Shown: positions 35,488 to 44,700 of the stretch, piece after piece
Position numbering within the stretch: position 1 is the stretch's first letter
Layout: every line of letters starts with the position of its first letter
Source: Fidelibacterota bacterium
GTDB lineage: Bacteria; Fidelibacterota; UBA8477
Assembly (NCBI GenBank): GCA_021734045.1
Contig: JAIPJR010000001.1
Coordinates: 8,843-72,842 of the forward strand
Length of the DNA: 64,000 nt
Direction: 5' to 3'
Made by a program: the position numbers and the translations under genes
The notes under the pieces: generated by a model
What the model was told of the DNA's origin: nothing
What the model saw: the letters and a program-made list of their open reading frames with translations, nothing else
Databases searched by the model: none

Positions 35488-36285
35488 GTGTCAGAAAAAT
35501 CGATGACAAATATTGGTGTGGCCAATATTTATGAAGAGCCGGCATTCCGCTCACAGGTGGTTTCCCAATCCTATTTAGGGGAGTCGCTGCATGTATTGTC
35601 CATCGAAAAAGACTGGTTCCGGGTTCGCCAGGAAGATGGCTATGAAGGCTGGATCAATGCGGGGCAAGCGGTGGAGAAACCCGCCGATTGGGATGATGTG
35701 GTGAAATTTACCACTGATGATCTGGTAACCACGATATACGACCAGCCGGATATGTATGCCGCGCCGCTGCGTGACATGATTTTGGGAACACAATTACCAT
35801 TGCGCAGCCGTCGTGATGGGTGGGTGGAGATTTCACTGCCCGATGGGATTACCGGTTGGGTGGTGGATCATCCTTACCATTACCCATCAGAGCCAACAGT
35901 GGAACAACTCCTCTCCACTGCCATGCGGTTTCAAGGCATTCCCTATTTCTGGGGAGGTAAGACTCCCAAAGGTTTTGACTGTTCCGGATTTGTTCAGACC
36001 GTTTTTCGTCTCAATGGACAAGCTCTCCCCCGGGATGCATGGCAGCAGGCTGAGGTGGGCGAAACATTGCCGGCGAATTGGGAAACATGGCAGGCCGGCG
36101 ACCTGATTTTTTTTAGCGAAAATGGTCAGCGCATCACCCATGTGGCGTTGAGTTTAGGGGCCGGTGATTATATCCATGCTTCCGGATATGTGAAGCTCAA
36201 TTCCTTTAACTCAAATCATGGCGAGCTTTATCATCAGCCGTTGGTGGATAACTATGTGAAAACACAGCGGGTGATTGCAGTGTAG
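35488..36285 (+). CDS. NlpC/P60 cell-wall peptidase with SH3 domains (YkfC-like)
   Basis: 265 residues: two SH3b-like domains (about 8-62 and 72-132), then an NlpC/P60 cysteine peptidase with Cys165 in FDCSGFVQ, His218 in THVALSL and His230 in DYIHASG. No signal peptide is seen, so it may act on imported muropeptides in the cytoplasm, as YkfC-type gamma-D-Glu-diamino acid peptidases do. The start is a GTG at 35488 behind AAGGAGG; an open frame upstream to 35404 has no such site. Confidence 0.85.
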   Translation: MSEKSMTNIGVANIYEEPAFRSQVVSQSYLGESLHVLSIEKDWFRVRQEDGYEGWINAGQAVEKPADWDDVVKFTTDDLVTTIYDQPDMYAAPLRDMILGTQLPLRSRRDGWVEISLPDGITGWVVDHPYHYPSEPTVEQLLSTAMRFQGIPYFWGGKTPKGFDCSGFVQTVFRLNGQALPRDAWQQAEVGETLPANWETWQAGDLIFFSENGQRITHVALSLGAGDYIHASGYVKLNSFNSNHGELYHQPLVDNYVKTQRVIAV

Positions 36286-36372
36286 CAATGTTTCACCAGG
36301 AAGAGCCGAATTTTCGCGCAAGCATCAGACTGACTAATAGATTGTGTGATTGAAAGTGGAGTTTAGAACATC

Positions 36373-37386
36373 GTGGTAGATTCAGAAAAGAAGCCGGTAC
36401 TTCTATCCGGCATCCAGCCCTCCGGTACATTGGCATTAGGCAATTACATTGGAGCCATGCGGAATTGGGTGGCTTTGCAGGACAAGTATCAATCCATTTT
36501 TCTGGTAGTAGATCTGCACGCCATTACCGTTAGGCAAAAACCAGCGGAATTGCGCCAGCGGTGCCTTTCTTTCGCTGCCCAGTACCTGGCGGCAGGCATT
36601 GATCCGGAAAAAAGTATCGTTGTAATGCAGTCTCATGTCCCGGAACACAGCCAGTTGGCCTGGGTGCTGAATTGTTATACCTATATGGGTGAATTAAACC
36701 GCATGACTCAGTTCAAGGACAAGTCGGCACGGCACACGGATAATGTGAATGCCGGGCTTTACACCTACCCTGTGCTCATGGCCGCGGACATTCTCCTGTA
36801 CCAATCCGACTTGGTGCCGGTGGGGGATGACCAGAAACAGCATCTGGAACTAACCCGGGATATCGCCGAACGTTTTAATCACAGATACAGCCCGACCTTT
36901 GTGGTGCCGGAACCCTTCATTCCCAAAGCAGGTGCCCGGATTATGAGTTTGCAGGAGCCAGAGAAAAAAATGTCAAAATCAGACGATAACACCAATAATT
37001 ATATTGGCTTACTAGATACACCGGATATGATTGTAAAAAAGGTGAAGCGGGCAGTAACTGACAGCCGGACCGATGTTACTTTTGACGCTAAGAACCGGCC
37101 GGGTGTGAGTAATCTGTTAAGCATTTACAGTGTTCTCACCGGAAAAGATATGGATGGCACGGTGGATAGTTTTAGCGGCAAAGGTTATGCGGAGCTGAAA
37201 ATGGCGGTAGCTGAGGTTGTGGTGGAGACACTGAAACCCTTTCAGAAGCGGTACAACGAGGTAATGGAAGATAAAGCGCATCTGGATACTGTTCTCAACC
37301 AGGGTGCAGAGCGGGCACGGCGCATTGCCCGCAAAACCCTGAGTAAAGTATATCGGAAAATTGGGTTCGTTCAGCCCGGTTTGTAA
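36373..37386 (+). CDS. trpS: Tryptophanyl-tRNA synthetase
   Basis: Class I aminoacyl-tRNA synthetase charging tRNA-Trp, about 337 residues, the usual bacterial length. The HIGH-like motif lies in [15 protein letters not shown] (15-29) and KMSKS in KKMSKSDDN (about 199-206). The tryptophan-pocket region [17 protein letters not shown] and [14 protein letters not shown] are also typical. It starts with GTG. scpA follows after 11 bases, so this begins a housekeeping operon. Confidence 0.95.
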   Translation: MVDSEKKPVLLSGIQPSGTLALGNYIGAMRNWVALQDKYQSIFLVVDLHAITVRQKPAELRQRCLSFAAQYLAAGIDPEKSIVVMQSHVPEHSQLAWVLNCYTYMGELNRMTQFKDKSARHTDNVNAGLYTYPVLMAADILLYQSDLVPVGDDQKQHLELTRDIAERFNHRYSPTFVVPEPFIPKAGARIMSLQEPEKKMSKSDDNTNNYIGLLDTPDMIVKKVKRAVTDSRTDVTFDAKNRPGVSNLLSIYSVLTGKDMDGTVDSFSGKGYAELKMAVAEVVVETLKPFQKRYNEVMEDKAHLDTVLNQGAERARRIARKTLSKVYRKIGFVQPGL

Positions 37387-37397
37387 ACGGCGAAACC

Positions 37398-38144
37398 ATG
37401 TCTGAATCAAAACTGCTGAATCGGAACTACACGGTGGACCTGCCCATTTTCGAGGGTCCGCTGGATTTATTACTCTTCCTGATAAAAAAAGACGAACTCA
37501 ATATCTACGACATTCCCATTTCAAAAATCACCCAGGATTACTTAGCGTACCTTGAGATTATAAAGGAGTTGCGCCTTTCCACTGCTGGTGATTTTGTCCT
37601 TATGGCTGCCACGCTCATGAAAATCAAAGCCCGTATGCTTCTGCCTGTGCCGGAAGCGGAGGGTGAGGAGGCGGAGGATCCCCGTAGTGAACTGGTGAAT
37701 ATGCTGCTGGAATATAAACGCTTCAAAGAGGCTGCCGACCATTTTGCTGACCGGGAGCATACACAAAACCGGATGTACTACCGGGTCCCATCAACCTCAG
37801 AAGGAGAGTTTGAAGTTGGTGCGGAAGATTTGCTGGCGGATGTGAAATTATATGACATTATGCTCACTTTTCAGTATCTGTTGCAGAACTATGAGGAACC
37901 CCTGAGTCATGAAGTAGCCATGGAAGCGGTTTCTACCTCGGAGCAGGGTGCCTACCTGAAAATATTACTCAATCAATCAGAAGAGGTCTGGTTCACAGAG
38001 ATTATGAAGGACCTGGGGTCGCGATTGGTTATCATCGTCACCTTTTTGGCCATACTGGAACTCATTCGCAGCAGGGAAATTATCATGGAGCAGAACGACC
38101 TTTTCAGTGATTTACGCATACGGCGAGGAGAACGCTTTGGATAA
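37398..38144 (+). CDS. scpA: Segregation and condensation protein A (ScpA)
   Basis: Kleisin subunit of the SMC condensin complex, 248 residues. N-terminal helix bundle YTVDLPIFEGPLDLLLFLIKKDELNIYDIPISKIT and FVLMAATLMKIKARMLLP are diagnostic; the C-terminal winged helix is VTFLAILELIRSREIIMEQ. It overlaps scpB, its partner, by eight bases. Confidence 0.94.
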   Translation: MSESKLLNRNYTVDLPIFEGPLDLLLFLIKKDELNIYDIPISKITQDYLAYLEIIKELRLSTAGDFVLMAATLMKIKARMLLPVPEAEGEEAEDPRSELVNMLLEYKRFKEAADHFADREHTQNRMYYRVPSTSEGEFEVGAEDLLADVKLYDIMLTFQYLLQNYEEPLSHEVAMEAVSTSEQGAYLKILLNQSEEVWFTEIMKDLGSRLVIIVTFLAILELIRSREIIMEQNDLFSDLRIRRGERFG

Positions 38145-38688
38145 GTCTGAATTAATACAAATTACAGAAGCGCTGTTAATTGCCACACCAGAACCGTTGA
38201 CTGAAGCGCGGTTTGCCCAATGTTTCGATTCTACACCGGACATGTCATTAAACGAAATTATCGAGTCCTTAAGTGCTTTCTACAAAGAGACCGACCGGGC
38301 ATTTCAGATTTTCAAAGTCGCTAATGGTTATCAGCTGGTTACACGGAAAGAATTCGAACCGTTTGTGAAGCGGCTCTACACTCGATCCGCCCGGCTGCGT
38401 CTCTCGCAGGCAGCGCTGGAGACACTGGCCATCATCACCTACCGCCAACCCATCAGCCGGGTAGAAATTGAAGCGATCCGGGGGGTGAGTTCCGATTCCC
38501 CGTTGCGCACGCTTTTAGAGCGACGACTGATAGAGATTCGCGGCCGCGATGAGGGTCCGGGCCGGGCGCTGCTGTATCGAACGACCACGGAATTTCTCCA
38601 GTACTTTGGCCTGAACTCCCTGCAGGATCTGCCCAAGCTGCGGGAAGCGCAGGAATTAATTCAGGACGAAGATGAGAGTCTGGTTTAG
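38137..38688 (+). CDS. scpB: Segregation and condensation protein B (ScpB)
   Basis: Winged-helix partner of ScpA in the SMC complex, 183 residues from a TTG at 38137 that follows GAGGAG. Diagnostic stretch: LSQAALETLAIITYRQPISRVEIEAIRGV, then LLERRLIEIRGRDEGPGRALLYRTT. A GTG at 38107 is in frame but has no ribosome-binding site. Confidence 0.93.
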   Translation: MDKSELIQITEALLIATPEPLTEARFAQCFDSTPDMSLNEIIESLSAFYKETDRAFQIFKVANGYQLVTRKEFEPFVKRLYTRSARLRLSQAALETLAIITYRQPISRVEIEAIRGVSSDSPLRTLLERRLIEIRGRDEGPGRALLYRTTTEFLQYFGLNSLQDLPKLREAQELIQDEDESLV

Positions 38689-38717
38689 TTTCGCCACGCT
38701 GAATTATTCCCTAATCC

Positions 38718-39473
38718 ATGTCTGAGTCAGCCAATTCCGGAGACGCCAAAGCGGGAATTCGATTGAATCGTTTCCTTGCCATGGCCGGTATCGGGTCGCG
38801 ACGGGTTTGTGATGAGTTGATTCAAAAGGGCATGGTTCAAGTTAATGGCGTGATACAGGTTGAGCCGGCAACGCGTGTCGTGGAAGGGCGGGATCAGGTT
38901 GAATTTCAAGGCCGTCCGGTGAATTTGGTTCATGAAACTCATTATTACATCTTTAATAAGCCACGGGGCGTAATTACCACCACAAGTGATCCCTTTGGCC
39001 GGCCCATTGTGGTGGATTTTTTGCCCGGTGATGCACGCATTTACCCGGTGGGACGATTGGATTTCGACACCACCGGCGCTTTATTGCTCACCAATGATGG
39101 GGACGTGGCATATCGGCTCACCCATCCCAAATTTCAGATACCAAAAGTTTACCAGGTTTTGGTTCGCGGAAACCCGCCGGAAGCGACCCTGCGCCGGGTG
39201 GAGGCTGGCATAGAAATTGAAGCCGGGTTTGTTGCCAGAGGTGAAATTAACGGATTTTGGTACCGGGGTGGCAACACCGAGGTCCGGTTGACGCTACGGG
39301 AAGGAAAAAAGCGCGAAGTGAAACGCATCTTTCGTACTCTGGGACATCCGGTTGTGCGCTTACACAGAGAATCCTTTGCCGCGTTGACGGTGACCGGATT
39401 AAAACCCGGTGAATGGCGTGAATTGACGCCAGAGGAAGTACGCGAACTCAAGGAGCTGGTTCATGGACATTAA
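38718..39473 (+). CDS. 23S rRNA pseudouridine synthase (RluB/RsuA family)
   Basis: 251 residues. An N-terminal S4 RNA-binding domain (IRLNRFLAMAGIGSRRVCDELI) is followed by the catalytic domain with the Asp motif VGRLDFDTTGALLLTNDG and the late KREVKRIFRTLGHPVVRLHR. The neighbourhood scpA-scpB is the usual one for RluB. It modifies ribosomal RNA in the cytoplasm. Overlaps the next gene by 11 bases. Confidence 0.9.
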   Translation: MSESANSGDAKAGIRLNRFLAMAGIGSRRVCDELIQKGMVQVNGVIQVEPATRVVEGRDQVEFQGRPVNLVHETHYYIFNKPRGVITTTSDPFGRPIVVDFLPGDARIYPVGRLDFDTTGALLLTNDGDVAYRLTHPKFQIPKVYQVLVRGNPPEATLRRVEAGIEIEAGFVARGEINGFWYRGGNTEVRLTLREGKKREVKRIFRTLGHPVVRLHRESFAALTVTGLKPGEWRELTPEEVRELKELVHGH

Positions 39474-41172
39474 GGGTAAACGGGTGATGATTTTTGGTGG
39501 CTGGGGTTTGGTTGGCCGGGCGGTGGCAAAGCAGGTTTTGCGTGAACAACCAACGGAATTAATTCTTACTTCACTCCGGGAAAATGAAGCCCGGGAGATT
39601 CAGGAAATCCTGGCAAATCATCCGGTAAACCGGGGGACGCGCATCTCCGTTGTGCATGGTGATTTATTCGTGCGTAAAGAATTGTCACTGAAATCAAAGG
39701 GTGAAATCTACGAAACCGACGATTTGCTCCAGACCATGATCCAGGACCTTTACGATGATTTGAGTCCGGATATTATCGAAAATTCCAACCTCTACCAGGT
39801 TTTGAATCAGTACAAACCTCAGATACTCATAGATTGTATTAATACCGCTACGGCATTTGCCTATCAAAATGTTTTTCAGGTCGTGGCGGAAGTACGAGCG
39901 GATCTGGCGAAAGCACGGTCGGGAGAGACCGTTAGCGATGATTTTACAAAGAAGGTAGAGCGACTGGTTTCTACCCTTTACATCCCTCAACTCATCCGGC
40001 ACGTCCAGATACTGATTGAAGCCATGCGTCAGGCGGAAACAGAATTTTACCTGAAGGTTGGAACTTCGGGAACCGGCGGTATGGGCTTTAATATTCCCTA
40101 CACCCACTCGGAGGAAAAGCCTTCTAAAATGCTCATGAGCAAATCGTCTTTGGCTGGTGCCCATACCATGCTGCTCTGGTTATTGGGGCGGACGCCGCAT
40201 ACACCGATTGTAAAGGAAATCAAACCTACCGCCGCCATCGCATGGAAAAAAATCGGGTATGGCAAAGTTGTGAAGCGGGGGCAATTCATTCCAATGTACG
40301 ATTGTCTGCCTGATTTGGAAACCACGCTGGGGCATGAATTGGTTCGGAATCCTGCACCTACCTGGCAGCGATTGGAGGAACGTTTTATCGAGTCGGTTTA
40401 CATTGACGCCGGTGAAAACGGGTATTTCTCCGCTGGTGAGTTTTCAGTCCTTACCGCCGAAGGTCAGATGGAATTTGTCACACCTGAAGAGATTGCCGAT
40501 AAGGTATTGATTGAGATTAAAGGCGGTAATACGGGCAATGACATTATCGGCTCGTTGGATTCGTCGGTACTGGAACCCTCTTATCGTGCGGGATTAATCC
40601 GGAAAAATGCCATCGAACGCATGGGTGATTTGCAGCAGGAAACCGGTTCAGACAGCGTGGCATTTGAACTCCTGGGACCACCCAGGTTGACCAAACTACT
40701 GTATGAAATTTACATGCTGAAGCGGTTGCACGGGGCTGTGAATGCGGTACTGGATACACCGGCGTCTGATCTGGCAGCTGCAATGGAAGAGTTAATTCTT
40801 TCCGACGATGAATTGCGTGCCACTATTATCTCGGTTGGAACGCCGATTTTGCTGAGTGATGGAAAAACCTACCTGCGGGGACCCTCCATTTCGGTGCCGG
40901 TTTTCGAAGGGCAGCCGGTTTTGCCGGTAACACCGGAGAATATCGAAAAATGGACCTCCCAGGGCTGGCTGGATTTACGCGTGTCCAACATGGAATATTG
41001 GCAAAAACGCCTCCATTGCCTGTTGGATGATCAGGAATTGGAGCCGGAGGACGATTATTCGTCCTACTACTATCGTAACCGACGATTTTTGGATGCGAAA
41101 GAGCGCATGGACATTGGTGCAATTGTGAATTGGATCATGGAGTATGAGGATAAAGGTTATCGCATTAAATAG
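39463..41172 (+). CDS. Conserved Rossmann-fold dehydrogenase/epimerase-like protein, function unknown
   Basis: 569 residues. The N-terminus has a nucleotide-binding glycine motif (VMIFGGWGLVGRAVAKQVL) as in NAD-dependent epimerases, but the rest does not match a short-chain dehydrogenase. Around residues 195-270 is a very conserved-looking block: KVGTSGTGGMGFNIPYTHS, then LMSKSSLAGAHTMLLWLLGRTP, KEIKPTAAIAWKKIGYG. No classical YxxxK is seen. The C-terminal third is acidic and tyrosine-rich. It overlaps rluB-like by 11 bases, so it is part of this operon. I cannot name a substrate. Confidence 0.6.
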   Translation: MDIKGKRVMIFGGWGLVGRAVAKQVLREQPTELILTSLRENEAREIQEILANHPVNRGTRISVVHGDLFVRKELSLKSKGEIYETDDLLQTMIQDLYDDLSPDIIENSNLYQVLNQYKPQILIDCINTATAFAYQNVFQVVAEVRADLAKARSGETVSDDFTKKVERLVSTLYIPQLIRHVQILIEAMRQAETEFYLKVGTSGTGGMGFNIPYTHSEEKPSKMLMSKSSLAGAHTMLLWLLGRTPHTPIVKEIKPTAAIAWKKIGYGKVVKRGQFIPMYDCLPDLETTLGHELVRNPAPTWQRLEERFIESVYIDAGENGYFSAGEFSVLTAEGQMEFVTPEEIADKVLIEIKGGNTGNDIIGSLDSSVLEPSYRAGLIRKNAIERMGDLQQETGSDSVAFELLGPPRLTKLLYEIYMLKRLHGAVNAVLDTPASDLAAAMEELILSDDELRATIISVGTPILLSDGKTYLRGPSISVPVFEGQPVLPVTPENIEKWTSQGWLDLRVSNMEYWQKRLHCLLDDQELEPEDDYSSYYYRNRRFLDAKERMDIGAIVNWIMEYEDKGYRIK

Positions 41173-41201
41173 CGGATAATCCATAGAATTTCTCTGATGT
41201 A

Positions 41202-41369
41202 ATGGCATTATACGGTCGCAATTATTTTGGTCTCTGGCTCATCATGGGGATGATGATTGGTTTTTTTGTGGGCACCGGTTTTCAGTCGCCGGAAGTGGGG
41301 GTGGTTGCCGGGGGCGGCTTGGGACTACTCTACGCATGGCTGAAGAGCCGAAAGCATTCGGGTGAATAA
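41202..41369 (+). CDS. Small membrane protein, 55 residues
   Basis: Short open frame starting MALYGRNYFGLWLIMGMMIGFFVGTG, a hydrophobic helix, then a glycine-rich second hydrophobic segment (GVVAGGGLGLLYAWL) and a basic end (KSRKHSGE). Glycine-zipper-like spacing. It lies 29 bases after the 569-residue protein. No clear Shine-Dalgarno, so it is less certain than its neighbour. Confidence 0.45.
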   Translation: MALYGRNYFGLWLIMGMMIGFFVGTGFQSPEVGVVAGGGLGLLYAWLKSRKHSGE

Positions 41370-41442
41370 ATCCCTACCAAGCCCATCCCGGCGTATTACT
41401 TTCCCCTGAACATCATCAACATACAGGGTGTGGAGGAGATAA

Positions 41443-41661
41443 ATGGCTCGATTATTAACAACGAGAAATGCCTTGTGGATTACATTGGCAACGGGTGTAG
41501 GTGCTGTACTGCAATTCTATGCGCTCCTGCGCTATGTGGACCGTCTCCCCGGTGATACGGTTGGCATCATTATTTATGCAATCACCTGTCTTTGTTTTCT
41601 CATTCTGGCGGGTGTTTGTTTTCGGATTTGGCGACGGTTGGCGACTGAAAACAACGCGTGA
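41443..41661 (+). CDS. Small membrane protein, 72 residues
   Basis: Starts at an ATG directly behind GGAGGAGATAA. Two hydrophobic helices (ALWITLATGVGAVLQFYALL and TVGIIIYAITCLCFLILAGVCF) and a basic tail (RIWRRLATENNA). Not recognised. The strong ribosome-binding site supports it as a real gene. Confidence 0.6.
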   Translation: MARLLTTRNALWITLATGVGAVLQFYALLRYVDRLPGDTVGIIIYAITCLCFLILAGVCFRIWRRLATENNA

Positions 41662-41705
41662 TAAATCCTGCATGCCCCGGCTTCAGAATATTGCTTTCGA
41701 AAAAG

Positions 41706-41734
41706 TTGGATTCACACAGACCGGCGACTATATT
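41706..41734 (+). promoter_or_regulatory. Sigma-70 promoter of the Cmk-S1 gene
   Basis: TTGGAT (41706-41711), 17-base spacer, TATATT (41729-41734). The sequence around and after the -10 (GACTATATTTGGCCGCTTTTA) closely matches the promoter at 49334. Predicted start near 41741, 58 bases before the ATG. Confidence 0.7.
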
Positions 41735-41798
41735 TGGCCGCTTTTATGAGAGCAGTTAGAGAATATAAGCGCAATAGAATTAATGGTTTTTTGAAAGC

Positions 41799-44700
41799 AT
41801 GATTATCGCCATTGATGGTCCGGCGGCATCCGGAAAATCCAGTACTGCAGCGCGTGTTGCGGCGAAATTGGGGTTCCGGCATATTGATACCGGTGCCATG
41901 TACCGGGCTGTGACCTTGTACATGTTGGATCATGGTGTAGATATTTCGGACACAGAATCCGTTCTGAACGTACTGCCGGATGTGGATGTGTCGCTTGAAT
42001 TTAAAGGTGATAATCAACATGTGATTCTAGCGGGTGTGGATGTGAGTGATCGCATCCGAACGCCGGCTGTGAATGAGCATGTGAGCCAGGTTAGCGCAAT
42101 ACCGGCCGTACGCCAGCGTCTCGTAGAACTCCAGCGCCAAGCTGCCAATGACTACGATGTGGTATTGGAAGGACGCGACATCGGAACAGTCGTATTTCCC
42201 AATGCCGAATTGAAAATTTTTATGATTGCCGATGTCCATGTCCGGGCACAACGGCGCCAGCAGGAGTTGGCGAGCCTGGGCATTCAGCAAGACCTGGCTG
42301 AATTGGAAAAAGATCTGATAGCGCGTGACAAAATCGATTCATCGCGAGAATTGTCACCATTGAAACCCGCTACTGATGCAGTCGAGCTGGATACATCCAA
42401 GCTTACCATCGACCAGCAGGTAGCATTCATCGTTAACCAAGCCAAGCAACTGATTGCAGAGGAGGAAAGACCCTTCATGGCAGAAGAAGAAAAAAAGGAT
42501 GCACCGCAGACTGAAGACCAGTCCCAGGAGACATCCGAAACCACCTCAGACGCCGTCGAGATGACGCCCGCCGAGGAAACCCAGGACAAAAAAGAAGAGA
42601 CCATCGCGTCTGAACCTGAACCCGAAACCAAAACCGAGACCGAAGCTGAATCCAAAACTGAAGCCGAAGCCGAAGCCGAAGCCGAAGCCGAAGCCGCAGA
42701 AACTGACGCTAACACCGCATCTGCTAAAGATGAGGGTGACGAAGTCAGTTCTGAGGTAGCACAAAAAACTGATGCTGAAATGACGCCTGAACAAGCCCCG
42801 GATACAGAAGCACCGGTCGAGGAAAGTGCGGAATCATCTGACAAAGATGAACCGGCCAAAAGCACTCGGAAAACCGTCAAGGTGAAAGCCAAAACTTCTG
42901 GTGAGCCACCGGTTCAACCGGTTGTTGATGCGGAAGAAGCTGAAAAAGCTTCGAAAAAGATTGCCGGACTGGATAAACGGTCCGCCATGAATGACATCTT
43001 CAACCAGATCAAGACAGTGAAGCCGGATCAGCTTGCTGAAACCATTGCTGAAGAATCCGAGGAAGTGAAAGACCTTTCCTTCCTGCTGGATCGTACTATC
43101 GCAGACATTACGCCGCGTACCCTGGTGGAAGGGCGTGTCATTTCTGTGGGCGATCGTGAAGTACTGGTGGACATCGGTTTCAAATCCGAAGGGCTGGTTT
43201 CCCGGGATGAATTCAAGGATGACGAATTGCCCAAGGTGGGTGATAAAATCGAATTATTCCTGGATACACTGGAAGATGATCAGGGTCAGACAATTCTGTC
43301 CAAACGCAAAGCAGATTTCATGCGTGTCTGGACCGCGATAAAAGATGTTTCCGACAATGACGACCTCATCAATGGCACCATTACTCGCCGGATTAAAGGT
43401 GGTATGGTGGTGAATGTGATGGGTATTGATGCCTTCCTGCCCGGATCGCAACTGGATGTGCGCCCCATCCATGATTTTGACGCATATATCGGAAAGTCCT
43501 ACGACTTCAAGATCGTCAAACTCAATGAAACCCGGAAGAATATCGTACTCTCACGGAAAGACCTGCTGGAGGAAAAACTCCAGAAACAGCGGGCTGAACT
43601 GTTGAAGAATATCGAGATTGGCCAGGTACTGGAAGGCCGGGTAAAAAATATCACCGATTTTGGCGTATTCGTCGACTTGGGTGGTGTTGATGGTCTGTTG
43701 CATATCACCGATTTGTCCTGGGGACGGGTTAACCATCCCTCTGAAGTTGTGGATATGGACGATGAAATTACCGTAAAGGTGATTGATTACGATGAAGAAA
43801 AACAGCGTGTCTCGCTGGGATTCAAACAGTTACAGCCACACCCGTGGGAACATGTGGAACAGAAATATCCTGTGGGTTCTGCTGTTAAAGGCAAAGTGGT
43901 CAGCATCACCAATTACGGTATTTTTGTGGAATTGGAAGAGGGTGTTGAAGGTCTGGTACATATCTCAGAAATTTCCTGGACCCAACACATCAAGCATCCA
44001 TCGGAAATTTATTCGGTTGGTGACGAAATTGAGACCGTCGTGCTTTCAATCGCACCGGATGATCGTAAAATCAGCCTGGGCGTGAAGCAACTGAAACCGG
44101 ATCCCTGGACCCTGATTGAGGATACCTACATCGTGGGTACACTCCACACAGGTACGGTTAAGAACCTGACCCAGTTCGGCGCATTTGTTGAATTGGAAGA
44201 GGGTATCGAAGGCCTGATCCACATCTCAGATCTCTCATGGACGCGCAAAGTCCGTCATCCGAAAGAGGTACTGAAACGCGGAGACGAAGTGGAAGTCCGC
44301 ATTCTCGACATTGCTCAGGACCAGCGGAAAATCTCGCTTGGGCTCAAGCAGGCCGAGGAGGATCCATGGCCGCAGATTGAACAGGAATTTGCCGTGAACA
44401 GCACCCGTAAGGGTAAAGTCATCAAATTGCTGGACAAAGGCATCATCCTGGAGCTGGAAGGGACCGATGTTGAAGGTCTGATTCCCCTGGCTGCGTTCAA
44501 CAAGAAAGACCGGAAGACGATTCTGGATAAGTTCGAGGTAGATCAGGAAGTAGAAGTCAAGGTGATCGAGATTGATCCCAATGACAAGAAAATCCTGGTC
44601 AGCCATGAAGCCGCCATCAAAGATAAAGAACGGGCGGTTGTGGACGAATATCTGCGCGGTCAGAAGCAGGACGGCAATAAGCTTGACATTCCCGATGAAA

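Noticed and set aside
35132-35554. Minus-strand 140-codon frame
   Set aside because: It runs through the cobalamin riboswitch, whose conserved blocks explain the sequence.
39694-40164. Minus-strand 156-codon frame
   Set aside because: Antisense to the 569-residue Rossmann protein, which is coupled to its operon.
42284-42892. Minus-strand open frame of 202 codons rich in Ser and Ala
   Set aside because: It is antisense to the low-complexity linker of the Cmk-S1 gene; the repeats keep the opposite frame open by chance.
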